Assembly (NCBI GenBank): GCA_002917075.1
Contig: NTMA01000083.1
Location: forward strand, 62,001 to 126,000
Source: Hawksworthiomyces lignivorus
Taxonomy: Eukaryota; Ascomycota; Sordariomycetes; Ophiostomatales; Ophiostomataceae
Length of the DNA stretch: 64,000 nt
Direction of reading: 5' to 3'
Part shown: positions 21,882-33,554 of the stretch, in pieces
Layout: every line of letters starts with the position of its first letter
How positions within the stretch are numbered: position 1 is the stretch's first letter
The notes under the pieces: model-generated
Database searches by the model: none
Told to the model about the DNA's origin: nothing
What the model saw: the letters and a program-made list of their open reading frames with translations, nothing else
Position numbers and translations under genes: made by a program

Positions 21882-24265
21882 TCACACGTTCACGCGCGGC
21901 GTCAGCGGCAGCCTGCCGCTGCCTGCCACGGCGCCGCCCCAGTCTCCTCCTCCGCTGAGGTGGTGGTGCTGGTTCGTATCGATGAAGCGCTGCTTGTCGT
22001 CGCCGATCTTGCGGCGGAACAGGCCCAGGTCCGACAGCAGCGACTGCATGTACTCCTCCATGTCGTCGGCGTGCTGGTCGCTGTACACACCGCCGCCGGG
22101 GTAGTCGCCGTCGTCGTCGTCGTATTCTTCGCCGCCGCCGTCCTCGCTGTTCTCGTCCTCCTCGTCGTAGTACGCCTCGTCCACGAGGTTGTTCTCCTTG
22201 TCGTCCGGCCCGGCCATGCTCTTTCTAGTACCGCCGCGCCGCTTCTTCTGCTCCCTGCTGCTGCCGTCGCGGTCATCTTTGGCAAACTCGTCCTCGTTCT
22301 CCTCCACGACGAGCCCGACGAGCCCGCCGCTAGCGGGGTCTAGCGACATGCGCAGCCGGCTGCTCTTCCTCCGGCCGCCCGCGCTGCTGTTGCCGGCGGC
22401 GGCGCTCTCGCCGAGGCCGGCCAGGCTGAGCAGGCTGCTGCGGCGGCGGCTGCTGCGGGAAGCGGCGTCGGCGGCGGGCACGACGGCCGGGATGGGGTTC
22501 TTGAGCGAGTCGAGGGCCAGCTTGAGGTGCAGGCGCAGGGCGTCGTTCTCGGTCTGCAGGCTGCGGATCTTGCCCTCGGCGACGAGCGCCTTCTCCTCCA
22601 TCATGCGCTGCATGGCGGCGACGCGGTTCTGGTACTCCTCGAGGCGCTCCTCCTGCTGGCGGGCGTCCTTCTCGCGGCGCTGGGAGAAGTCGGACACGGA
22701 CAGCTGCAGGCGGCGGATCTCGTCGGCCATCTCGGCCATCTGGGCGTCGCGCTCCGCCGTCGAGATGCTGTCCTGGTTGACCACGGCGCGCGTGCGGATG
22801 CGCTTGGCCTGGTCCGCGTACCGCAGCGTCGACAGCGTCTCGTCGTAGTCGCCCGGCGCGATGCACGCGATCATGGCCGTCTTGGAGTTGCCGCCCAGCG
22901 AGTCCTTGAGCAGCCACGTCAGGATGGAGTCGCGGTAGGGCACGATCTGGTCCCCCCCCCCCCCGGCGCCGCCGCCGCCGCCCCCATTCCCCCCGCGCCG
23001 CTTGGGCTTCTTCTGCTGGTTGTGCTTGGGGTCGGCTAGCGCCGCGATGACGCGGCCTAGCGTCGTCAGCGACTTGTTGATGTTGCTGCCCTCGCGCAGG
23101 CGCTGGCCCGTCGCCTCGGTGGCCTTGGCGCGCTCGCTGCCCGCCAGGTCGACCAGCCGGATGCGCGAGCTGCGCTCCGTCGTCTCGTCCGTCTCCATGT
23201 CGTGGTGGATCTGCCGCAGCAGGATCGTGAAGACGCCGTGGCTGCGGCTCGACGTGTCGTTCATCTTGGTCGACGCCGTCGTGCGCGACCGGTCGCCCAG
23301 CTGCATGTAGCGCAGGATCTCGTCCAGGCTGCGCACCGGCACCTCCGTCAAGTCCTTGACGTAGGGGCCCTCCGTCGGCGACTCGCGGATCTTGAGGTAG
23401 TACGGCGGCTGCGCCGGCGCCACCGGCACCAGCAGGTCGCGCACGTGCTCGTTGTACACCTCAAAGTACGACACCCGCACGTTGTACGCAATGTTGGGCG
23501 TCTCGATCTGCGCCGCCTCGATCCGCTGGAACAGGTCCTCGCACGTCCGCGGGATCAGCCCTGGCTGCGAGGGCGTCCCCATCATCGTGTAGCTCTTGCC
23601 TGCGCCCGTCTGCCCGTAGGCAAAGATGCATGTGTGGTAGCCCTCAAAGTTGTGATCCAGGAACTCCTCGCCCAGGCTGTTGTACACGTCCTCCTGTGTC
23701 GCGTAGTGCGCGTCGTCTGCGTCGTGGCTCCAGAACGAGCTGTCAAACGTAAACGACCGGTCTTCCAGGTTGGCCCGCCGCGTTGCTGCCTTGGCGAAGC
23801 CCGCCGTGGGCGTCTCCGCACGGTCGGCAGACTGCGGTGCAAGCAGTGTCGTTGCTTGTGTGATGGGATCCATGCGGATCAGACATTGTGTGTTCTTTTC
23901 AATCTCTGCCTCTTTTGTCAGCGTGCCGAACGCAGAAGGTATCTTTCGTCTCTTTCTCCTCCTTCATCTCCTTCATCACAGCCTCTTGCGGTGCTATGCA
24001 ACTCACCTCTGGGCAGAAAAGCCCGGACGCGCACCACTACGCGCACATTGCCGCCGGGGTCCATCCGGGCATGCGGCGGCACAGCGCCATCGCGTGAGCG
24101 CAGCGACGGCGTCGAGGCCGAAGAGCGGACGGTCCGCAGGGGTGTCGAGGCGGTGGGCGTATTGCCGTTAGCGGTAGTGGTAGTCGGAGCAGCTCCTGCA
24201 GCTGAGCCGGTCATGTTGGTCGGTAAGGCGGCGGCTCCGGGCATAAGTCGTGGTTCAGCGGACAT
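21882..24265 (-). CDS. Short fungal kinesin-3 (UncB-like) motor
   Basis: Two exons (24007-24265, 21882-23905) give 760 aa. The N-terminal 60 residues are Ser/Thr/Ala-rich, then the motor starts at 'VRVVVRVRAFLPRE'. Motor landmarks: P-loop GQTGAGKS (184-191), switch I 'NDTSSRSHGVF', switch II 'DLAGSE', and 'YRDSILTWLLKDSLGGNSKT'. Loop 12 carries a basic 'QQKKPKRR' block followed by a poly-Gly run, which corresponds to the lysine-rich K-loop of kinesin-3 motors. A coiled coil follows (~460-560), then a Ser/Arg-rich and strongly acidic tail. FHA and PH domains of the long vesicle motors (KIF1A/UncA) are absent. I recall Aspergillus UncB as a similarly short kinesin-3; that identity needs a phylogeny. 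The start could be the ATG at 24263-24265 or one 8 or 19 codons later. Confidence 0.9.
22952..22964. repeat. C13 homopolymer inside kinesin coding sequence
   Basis: Thirteen C on the + strand encode consecutive Gly codons (GGG) in loop 12 of the motor. The frame is intact across it. Such tracts slip readily in replication and sequencing, so its length is uncertain. Confidence 0.9.
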
Positions 24266-27154
24266 CCAAATCAGCGTATCGACTATGTCGTTGGCAACTT
24301 CACGAAACCGGAGCTTGCGCGAGCAATACATCTGGGTTCGCAGTAATAACACAAAAACGGGGAACGAATCCACAACGCCCTCGTACTGTTTCCAAAAGGG
24401 AAATGGCCTCTCTGTTCTGATTGCGTACACGTACTCGTATTTGCCAATAATACATGAGAGTCCTATCGGAAAGGCTCCCCCTGCACGACTCCACTGATGA
24501 TGTTTTATTGACATTCGTTGCTAGGGCAAAGTGATTATGTAATACGTATGAGTATAAATTTGCAGGCTGTGATTGGCCAGTTTCGTGTTGTTTGTGGATA
24601 GTAGGTGTCCCGCAGCGATATCCCACTATAAATTACAGCGATATCACTCTAAGTGCCCCATAGTGCCCCATAGTGCCCCGTATATTGGCCTAAGCTTGTA
24701 ACTGCATTTAGAAAGTTGCCTGTTTGCTCCAAGCGCATCGTTTGCTTCAAGCTCTGTCCAGAGGACGGCCACTATTGTAGGTCCGTCCTGGAATTACAGT
24801 GAAGTGAGTATATATTTGCTTCTGCACCCTCCAGTATCAATCAAAAATGGTCATTCAAGAAGTTAATTCCCGAATCTCTCATACCCAATTACTTGGCATG
24901 CTCGCGCATATTCGACAGAGCGTCTGAGGCCCTTCAAAAAGGCAGAGATTAACCGCATCAGGTAGAATACGAAAGCATGGACCAACTGTCACGGCGTATC
25001 TGTTTGGCAGCTTATGAAGTGGCACTGGGCCCTGTATCTACCCTGACAGGCGCTGCCTCCCACGAGAGCTTTGTTGGCTTTCGCGAAGAGATATCTTGAA
25101 GCGGACTTGCTCAACTCGAATCTGCAGAAAACAAAGACGGCAGTATTTCAAACAATTCCTCTTCTCGTTTCTAGATATAGGTGAATAAACATGTGCATAA
25201 CTTTCATGTAGCTGTTTAAGCCTTGCCATCGCTTTTCTTTGTCTGTGGAGTATGCAGGGAAGTATTCTTAGCGGGCCAGAATCTCAACCACCAGCTTGGC
25301 CTGCTTCATCTAAAATCAGATCTCGCTGCCAATTCCATGTTTTTCAAAATTCAGTTTTCTTTATTCTCTCTCTCCTGCACGGCTTGGTTTTTTTCTGTCA
25401 TTGCTTCTCTTGTTTCCGATTTCTCCTTGGCAGCTCTGTTCCACCTAATCCTTGCCTGCGGTTTGACGTGGGTCTGGATGAATCTCTTGTATGTCTGGGC
25501 AAATGCGGTCCAAGTGACGTCTTGGCCCTCTTCTGCAGCAGGCAAATTCCGCAGCCGTCTGCTCAATTCTGGAATAAAAAAGGAAATAATTAGACGAGTA
25601 CTAAGAAAAAAAAAATCTCCGAGGATACACAAGACTAAGTGCGTTGCCGATACGCATGCCCGGTTTGTCGGATGACGTTGATAGAAAACGTTTAATAGCT
25701 GTGCTACAACGGCCTTCATTCCAGTCTTTGACTCAAAGCCGGATGGCCACTTCAATCGTAACTTGTTCATTTCCTATTCTAATTTCTTTGTATAAACTTT
25801 TTGACCTATTTTACTTTTCTTCTCCTCCTTTGCATTGCTTTTCTCTTGCCAGGAGGTCTCCATCGACCAGCGACGTCCAAGACTCTTGGCGGTAGGCTTG
25901 GCCGGGTCTCAAGTGTCTCTTCCTCTTATTGGCCTCTAACAAAATTGTATCGTTGGTATTTGTGATGCTGTGGGACCCACCAAAACCATACATTCAAAGT
26001 AAAAAAAGAAAGTGAACAATAGCCAGATAGACAAGGCATGGGTGTGAAGCAGTTGCATTCTTGGCTGCTGGTAGTTGGAAACATTTGCTCAGAGATACTC
26101 CAGAAAGTAGGTATGCTGTGTGTCCTTGAGTTATGTAGAATCTTATCTTCATTCCTCTTCTCCTCTCTCGGCCTCGCTATGTGCTTCCGCTCCGTCTCCC
26201 GCTTCTCCACCGCATCTACATCTCTACCCTGCCGCCTCATCCCCTTGTCTGCCAGTATTTACAGCACAGATGAAAGAAACAAAAGTGTAGATGCTACTGC
26301 CAAGTCAGCGCTTAGAGCTTTTTCAGTATCTTTTCTTGCCTCTCTTTGCTGCCCCTTACTGGCCTCGGAAGCATCTCGTGCTCGGTTCACCCTCCGGAAA
26401 ACTCTTCCCCCCCAGTCCAACCCCCGTCATCCTTTCCAAGAAGCAGCAGCGTAAATCCTAGTCACTGTGGTCTTGTACTAGAGTATGAGTGGCCCTTGGA
26501 TCTGCGTAGGTTCTTCAATATGAGAGAAGATGAAAAGCATGGTCATGTAGGCAAAGTCCCATGCTTCAGAATACTGATGAGCGGAAACCCACACTGTTTT
26601 GAAGAGGAAACTTCTTGGCTTTTCTTGTCCTCCCAAGCAAACCTTGGCGATGGCTTCAAAAACAAGAGGAGGAGGCAGAATACTCTTGCGCATCCGTCTT
26701 GGCCTCAAACGTATACAGGCCTCGCCCCCTTTTTTCCTTCTTTTTAGTAACATAAGCCTCTTCACTACCGTCTCAAGACGGGAAGGCGACGGTAAGATGG
26801 AATGGATGAAGCATTCAGTGTAAACACGAAGATAGACTCTGTTCATCCACACATATATAGGAAGGTGTCCGCGTGCTTGGTTGTCTAGACCTCTCTTCTT
26901 TTCTCTCCCTTTTCCACCAGCTGCGCTCGTCCAACAACCAATCTATACTCTCACTTTTTCCTTTTGTTTCCTTTTTGGGTTTCACTTCTTTCTGGTCGCT
27001 GGTCGTCTCTTTTTTTCTCCATATGATTTTATTTTTCATTTCGTCTTTGTATACATTAGACTCTTGATTTGGTGCATTTTCATCACTACATTTCACAGCA
27101 ATTGCTTCTGTACTTCTCTTTTTCTCTTTCATATATCCCTTCATCCTCGGCAAC
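24266..27154. other. 2.9-kb intergenic region
   Basis: AT-richer than flanking genes. The left end is the kinesin promoter; near 24612-24681 are short direct repeats. Frames of 80-150 codons (25223-25675 plus, 25351-25770 minus and others) overlap on opposite strands and lack recognisable features. The right end (26880-27154) is very pyrimidine-rich and leads into the secreted-protein gene. Confidence 0.5.
24652..24681. repeat. 10-bp tandem repeat, three units
   Basis: Unit AGTGCCCCAT repeated three times, the last unit ending GT. Just upstream, CAGCGATATC occurs twice (about 24612 and 24636). It may be the footprint or terminus of a decayed element; no matching inverted copy was found. Confidence 0.65.
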
Positions 27155-28304
27155 ATGGTCCGGTACGCATTCGTGGCGATGGCCAGCATGGCTGCTGCCC
27201 TACCTCTTAACATTAACCTCGGCGCCTACTCACCCGCACTAGTAGTCGGTATGCTGTTCGAGAACGCCTTTTAGCTTGCAGTGGATTTGATGTATTCTAA
27301 CGGCAGCCCCATAGGTGATGGTGAAATTAGCTTTGGTGGCAATCAGGACGTGTCCAACCTGATGAACGTCCTTGAAGGCGCTGCCGTCAACGCCGCTGCC
27401 GGCGTGGCCAAGAACCCGGCCACGGCGACGACCATCACCAACGAGGTGCAGCCCGCCGCTGAGAATGCGGCACCAGGTGACGCGACGGCGAATGCAGCTT
27501 CTGCAGTAGCCTCTGATCCGCTTCTCCAGGAGCAGGTGCGCTTTCTCTTCTCCTTCAACAAGCATTGGGGTTTCATCTACTGTACCATATTTGCTGACAA
27601 GAGCTTTTTCACATAGGCCCAGCAGATTTCCACGCTTCAGGGCCTGGGCAAGGAGCTCGGACCCCGCATGCAACTCATCGACGTTGAGCCGGACTCCAGC
27701 GACGACATCGAGGACGAGGTCGCCGATGCCAAGGCCAAGCGCGACCTCGCCGGCTTCGACCGCGCCCTCACGTTTGCCGAGGCCGCCCTCACCAAGGGCC
27801 CGAAGGTGCAGCTCGGTACTGGCAAGGAGGGCTCGGGCGTCGGCATCATCGTCGACAACAACCAGGAGGCGGCCGCGCGCGCTGGCAAGGGCGCAGAGAA
27901 GCGCGACGTCTCCGCGTCGGGGGTCGATGCGGCCCCGAAGCGGGTGCGCGCCAAAGTGACCACCATGTACGTTCGCTCTGGCATTCCGGATTGTGAGTGA
28001 TGAGGTGTTTCACTTTTTTATTTTGTACCTTCTGAAAAGAGAAAAAAAAAGAAAGAAAGAAAGGGAGGATGCTCTATTTTTATTGTAGAACATCCATACA
28101 CTAACACAACTCGCAGCCCTGAAGAGTAAGCGCGCGACGACGGAGGGCAGCAGCCAGGCGGCACCGCGTGCGGTTCCAGCTGCAATCGAGATGCCAGTCT
28201 CCCGCCGCAACGACGTCATCGACGCCGTCAACCTGAATGTCGACGGCGACCAGGGCCTGACCATGACCTTTGTGGAGACGGTCGAAGACGGCGAGGAGGA
28301 TTGA
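27155..28304 (+). CDS. Small secreted protein, unknown function
   Basis: Four exons (27155-27248, 27315-27535, 27617-27992, 28117-28304) join in frame to 292 aa. The start MVRYAFVAMASMAAALPLNI is a typical signal peptide with likely cleavage near residue 16-18, followed by 'NLGAYSPALVVGDGEISFGG'. The middle is Ala/Asn/Asp-rich; 'DLAGFDRALTFAEAALTKGP' and 'QLGTGKEGSGVGIIVDNN' look like a conserved core. The C-terminal third is charged. There are no membrane anchor, GPI site, or catalytic motifs, and few Cys. I recall similar proteins in other Sordariomycetes with the same N-terminus but no assigned role. Secretion or cell-wall location is inferred from the signal peptide. The four-exon structure with clean joints supports a real gene. 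Confidence 0.82.
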
Positions 28305-29011
28305 AGTCGGTCGCTGTGGCCGGTTCACCTATAGAATGCTTCCTTTTTTGTTTACTGATCGAATGACACGTCTTCCATTTTGCGGTTACGGTTGCTATTT
28401 TCTTGCCCTACTTTGATTTCTGAATTCTGTTTCCTGGGCGCTTGGGCGGCGTTATTCGTCTGTTTGATACTCTATTTGAGCGGGTTGAGGCAAGACAGAC
28501 GTGTGGTCAAGAGAAAAACGGTGAACAATAGAAAATTAAACAAATCCAAGAATCAAGAAGCGAATTCCGTGGAACAGTAGCAGAGTGTGTATGATATGAG
28601 GCTTGGTAGAAACTTGGCAGATCTCGGAGGATTATGCGTCCTTCTAGACGGTCTGGGCTATAAAAAAGTATATTCAACGTATGCAGATCATATATAGGCA
28701 AAGAAAATCGTATACCATGCAGAGAAGCAAGCGGCAAGAACTATCTTTCAATGGCGCTCGAAAAAATACCCGAAAACGCCAAGACGATCCAGAACAACAA
28801 GTCTTAGAGGAGGCGGGTAGTTGTGACAGGCAAGGGTTCGACGTCGGGGAACCGCTGATGGTTTCAGATGGCCAAAACACAGTGCCGCTTGGCTCTGTTT
28901 GACAAGGAGGAGATAAAAAAAGATACCTAAATTAGAAAAAAAAAAGACAGGAGGATGAAAGAAGAAACAACGACGAGGCACAGACTCTACTCTATATTCC
29001 AGATTCTCTCT
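28305..29011. other. Intergenic region between convergent genes
   Basis: Probable 3' UTRs of the secreted-protein gene and the NAD kinase gene. Frames here are short and unsupported. Confidence 0.5.
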
Positions 29012-31220
29012 CTATTTGTCCCACTCTTTGAAGGCCTTCTGCTTCTGCCGGGTGTTCCAGCCCAGCTTGCCGCTGATGCTGTTGACCCACTCCTCGCTCC
29101 GGCGGCCGGGCGGCTGCACGGACGCGAAGGGAAAGCGGCTGGCGCTGACGGTGACGTAGTCGCCGGGCTTGAGCTCGACGCGCTCGCGGCCGTCGAAGCT
29201 GGCCCACGAGCTGTTGCGGGCGTCGTAGGGCACGCCGACGCGGAGCACGATGGTGTCGGGCAGGATGATGGGGCGGAACGACAGCGAGTGGGCGCAGATG
29301 GCCGTCACCAGCATGACGGGGTTCTCCGGGTGGCAGAGCGACCCGCCCGCGGCCAGATTGTAGGCGGTGGAGCCGGTGGGCGTCGAGACGCAGATGCCGT
29401 CCGCGAGCACGGACGTGAAGTGCTCGTCGTCGCCAAAGATCTCGGTGTAGGACATGGCTGCAGGGAGAGGGAAAAAAAAGGAAAAAAAAAAAGAGAAAAG
29501 ATTGTTAGCAATGTCCGTTCACGACAGCAGCGCTTATGAGCTCGAAAAGAAACGGGGATTATCTACTGGTGAGGCAGGGGCTGTCATGCAGCTTACTTGG
29601 GTTCGGCCCACGATCAACCACCACCTCGTTGAGGATCTCATAGGTGCCGTCCGGCCGGTGGGTGTGCTCGTCGTCCTTCTCCTCGCCGATCAGCTCTTCT
29701 ACGAGGTCGCGGCGGCGGCGCAGCTCCTCCTCGTCGACGAGCTTCTCGTCATCGTCGTCGTCGTCGACCTCATCCTCCTCGTCGCCGATGGACGAGTCGG
29801 CCACTGGCGCGCCCGCGCGGAAAGCAGAGCTGCTCCTGCGCTTCCCGGCAGGAGGAGCCGCAGCAGCAGCAGCGGCGGCGGCGGCGGCGGTGCCGTCTGT
29901 CTTGGGACGCCTGGCCAGGAGCGGGCGGCGCGCGTTCTGGCTGCGCATGACGGTGGCCTCGAAGCGCAGGCGGAGGCTGACGGTGACGCCGTGGCAGAAG
30001 GCGGTGGTCAGGGTGGCCTTGTAGTCGTCAAAGTCAAACTTTGTGAGGAAGCCGAGGCTGCCGAGGGCGAAGCTGAGGACGGGCGGCACGATGCGCTGGA
30101 AGAGCCAGCTGGCGTAGAGCACGGTGCCGTCGCCGCCCAGGGTGACGACCATGTCAAAGGTGTGGGGGCGGGCGCGGCAGAGCGCCTCGTCCCAGTAGCG
30201 CAGGCGGCGGTCCAGCTGCTGGCCGCCGGCCTCGTCGTCGGCCGCCAGCAGGCCCGCGTCGACGTAGGCGCGGCGCACCTCCTGCAGCAGGCCCGGGGCG
30301 TCGAAGCGGCGGTTGCCGCGCAGCGACCGCTCCACGTAGACGGTGTAGCGCACGTCGCGCTCGGGGCTCAGCAGCCAGGCGGTCAGGTCGCGCGTCTTGG
30401 GCAGCAGGTCGTCGTCGTAGATCTTGGTCAGCAGGAACACCGTCTTGACGCGGAACCGAAGCCGCAGGCTGCCCAGCCGCCGCGACAGCTCGCGCACGCC
30501 CCACGCCATGTCGCTCAGCTGCTTCTTGGTCAGCAGCCGGCTGCGCAGCACCTCGCTGCTGCTCGCCTCCGACAGCTGCTCCTCCGACGCCGCCTCCGAC
30601 AGCGTGTCCCGCGTCGGCGCCTTGGTGATCACGTTGGTCCACTCTTTCTCGTCCGCCTGCCCCGCCTCGCTGTCGCTCGTGCCCGGCTCCACAGTCGTCC
30701 GCATGCGGTCGTGCGGCGGCGTCGGCGTGTGGCCCTTGGGCTCCGCCATGCGGTGCAGCCCCTGCTCGGCAGACGTGTCAAATGCGCCGTCGCCGCCCCC
30801 GTCCCCAGCGGCGGCGCTCCCCGCGGACTCACTGTGCCGCCGTCGATACTCGCGGCTGCCGTAGTGCTCCGTCTCCTGCAGGCCGAGCTGCTGTGCCTCA
30901 ATAAAATGGTGGACAATGCATTGTCCCTTGTCGGCGTTTGCGATGCTGTTGCGCAGCCGGGGCGGAACAGCGTCCGTCGCAACAAGGGAGCTCTTCCGGC
31001 GGTATGGGTTGCTGGGGTCAAAGACAACCTGCGAGTGGCGCGACACAAAAATAAAAGAAAATCATATGTTAGATGATGCCCCTGGCCAGTGGCCTTCACA
31101 GAGAATCCCCCAAAACGTTGTCCTCACCTCTACCGGGTTGTGGTCTTCATCGCTGGCGCTGGAGTGGCCGTCGTTGACGTCCTCGAAGGTGATATGCTTG
31201 GCTGCAGAGCTCTCCGGCAT
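29012..31220 (-). CDS. NAD(+)/NADH kinase
   Basis: Three exons (31128-31220, 29597-31028, 29012-29457) give 656 aa. It phosphorylates NAD(H) with ATP to make NADP(H). Catalytic landmarks: 'VVTLGGDGTVLYAS' with the GGDGT motif near residue 328, 'SFALGSLGFLTKF', 'NEVVVDRGPNPTMS' (joined across the second intron), and 'GICVSTPTGSTAYNLAAGGS'. The N-terminal ~200 residues are a Ser/Glu-rich regulatory-looking extension. A ~80-residue poly-Ala, Ser and Asp/Glu-rich insertion (about 408-490) lies between the substrate strands and 'NEVVVDRG', expected to loop out of the fold. There is no mitochondrial presequence, so it is likely the cytosolic/nuclear (Utr1-type) enzyme. It is divergent from the RFC gene at 31925. 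The assignment is firm; which paralogue it is remains inference. Confidence 0.95.
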
Positions 31221-31924
31221 GGTTTCCCGTCAACGTGGTACGCTCTGGCGTATCCTTCAACTTTGAGAAATTGAGACGTCTTGTTCAAGATCAGAACAGA
31301 ACAATGAAATCCATCCACACAGCTATCTGAAAGAACCCAAGACGGCTCAGGGTTTTATCTAGACGTTGCTTACTGCAGACAGCTCGACAGTCACGTGAGA
31401 ATACCGTCGATACGAGGCCGAAACCCGTCTATACGCTGTCAGCAGAGAAAATTTTGTTTCACTAAGATTAATATCGCGCTTGGAAGTACCAATCTCGGAT
31501 CCCTGTGGCTTGAAAAATGTATTTTATACAAACTAGAAGAAAAAAATGAGATGTTTCTTGCAGGGCTGTGAATGAGTTCCTGAGGGAGCGCAGAGCGCAG
31601 AGCACGGGTAGCTCCAACTATGACGCCAGTGGCCGATCACCCCTCCATCCCGCTAACGTTACCCGAAAGACACGAGATCGCTTATGTAACGAGCCTAACA
31701 GGTCCTGACGCGTGCTAGCCACAAATGGCTGCTGGAAGCGCGTCTGCATCGCGTTAAGTGCTTTTTGTAGAACATTTTTCGTCAGTCTGGCGTGCATTCG
31801 TGCTATCAACCACTCACCGAAAGTTCGGCTGCATATTCTTTTTGGATTGTGAATATAGCGCTTAAGACTTTTTTTTCCTGTGTCGGTTCGGCATTTTCAT
31901 ATATCATAATCGGTGGAAGACACA
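31221..31924. other. Divergent promoter region, NAD kinase / RFC subunit
   Basis: A 704-bp head-to-head intergenic region. It holds a GAGCGCA-type short tandem near 31589-31603. No coding frame supported. Confidence 0.5.
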
Positions 31925-33159
31925 ATGCCTGTAGCAGCAGCGAAGCCCGAGGAGAAGGGCGACTCCTCCACATCAGCAGCAAAGAAGGCGTTGGCGGCGG
32001 TATCAAATGGGGCACCCAACTATGAGCTGCCATGGTACGATTTCTTTTTTGTGTAGATCATGAACAGGTCTTTTGTTTTTGGCTGACATCCACTCGTGCA
32101 GGGTAGAGAAATACCGGCCGGTCTTCCTCGACGACATCGTGGGCAACACCGAGACGATTGAGCGGCTTAAGATCATTGCCAAAGACGGCAACATGCCACA
32201 CATTATCATCTCGGGCATGCCAGGCATCGGCAAGACGACGAGCGTGCTATGCTTAGCAAGGCAGCTCCTAGGCGACTCGTACAAGGAGGCTGTGCTGGAG
32301 CTGAATGCGAGTGACGAACGCGGTACGCTGCACGCTGCACGCTAGATGGTTTCTTTTTTCTTGATCTACCCTTTTCTCGCCAGCTAATCATGTGTTTTCT
32401 TCCCCTGCTGCAGGTATCGACGTGGTCCGCAACCGCATCAAGGGCTTCGCGCAGAAAAAGGTGACGCTGCCGGCGGGGCGGCACAAGATTGTGATCCTGG
32501 ACGAGGCGGACAGCATGACGTCGGGGGCGCAGCAGGCGCTGCGGCGGACGATGGAGATCTACTCGAACACGACGCGGTTCGCGTTTGCGTGCAACCAGTC
32601 GAACAAGATCATCGAGCCGCTGCAGTCGCGGTGCGCGATCCTGCGGTACGCGCGGCTGACGGACGCGCAGGTGGTCAAGCGGCTGCTGCAGATCATCGAG
32701 GCGGAGCAGGTGCGGTACAGCGACGACGGGCTGGCGGCGCTCGTGTTCAGCGCCGAGGGCGACATGCGCCAGGCCATCAACAACCTGCAGTCGACGTACG
32801 CCGGCTTCGGCTTCGTCTCGGGCGACAACGTCTTCAAGGTCGTCGACGCGCCCCACCCCATCAAGGTGCAGGCCATGCTCAAGGCCTGCCACGAGGGCCA
32901 GGTCGACGCCGCCCTCGACAGCCTGCGCGAGCTCTGGGAGCTCGGCTACTCGAGCCACGACATCATCAGCACCATGTTCAAGGTCACCAAGACCATGCCA
33001 GGCCTCAGCGAGCACGCCAAACTCGAGTTCGTCCGCGAGATCGGCTTCACTCACATGAAGATCCTCGAGGGCGTCCAGACCCTGCTGCAGCTCAGCGGCT
33101 GCGTCGCCCGCCTGTGCAAGCTCGGCATGGACCCGAAGCTGTTCGGCGCGAAGCCATGA
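31925..33159 (+). CDS. RFC4: Replication factor C small subunit (yeast Rfc4 / human RFC2 type)
   Basis: Three exons (31925-32034, 32102-32322, 32414-33159) give 358 aa. It is a subunit of the clamp loader that opens PCNA at primer ends. RFC boxes: '[15 protein letters not shown]' (II), Walker A GMPGIGKT (75-82), '[10 protein letters not shown]', Walker B 'ILDEADSM', sensor 1 '[18 protein letters not shown]', and '[13 protein letters not shown]' (sensor 2). '[19 protein letters not shown]' is the wording of the Rfc4/RFC2 orthologues rather than Rfc2, Rfc3 or Rfc5. The arginine-finger SRC motif is intact. The N-terminal ~35 residues are an Ala/Lys-rich extension. It is nuclear. Confidence 0.95.
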
Positions 33160-33554
33160 AGGAATTCCTTGTGGCATCCTGGCCGGCGCGAGGGCGACAA
33201 GTGCAGGTGGATGTTTAAAAGGCCAGCAGAAAGAAAAGGAAAGCGCAGCAGCGACGATGGGCTCTTCTTCATCACAATGGCGTTTGGGCGTCGAGCGGGG
33301 ACTAGCATGGTTTTTTGTTGACTTGACTCCTGTTCAAGCAAAATGTAAAAAAAAATTTCATATATCCTATATACAAACATGATGAGCGAAAGGGACTGCG
33401 TGCGATAAGAGATTCAGTGCAAGACGCTCCCTCTTTGGATATCGTAGCCTAACTGCAAGTCGTCCGTAATGTGTGTCGTGTGGTGTGTGCGTGCTATACT
33501 TTTACATTTGGTCTTCCTTCTGCTATGTCCCCGGCGCAGTAAATCTCTCAATCC
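33160..33554. other. Intergenic region between convergent genes
   Basis: 395 bp of 3' flanking sequence with an AT-rich stretch near 33345-33380. No gene seen. Confidence 0.5.

Noticed and set aside
29454..31076. 540-codon plus-strand frame opposite NAD kinase
   Set aside because: Antisense shadow produced by GC-biased third positions; the minus strand carries the clear NAD kinase.
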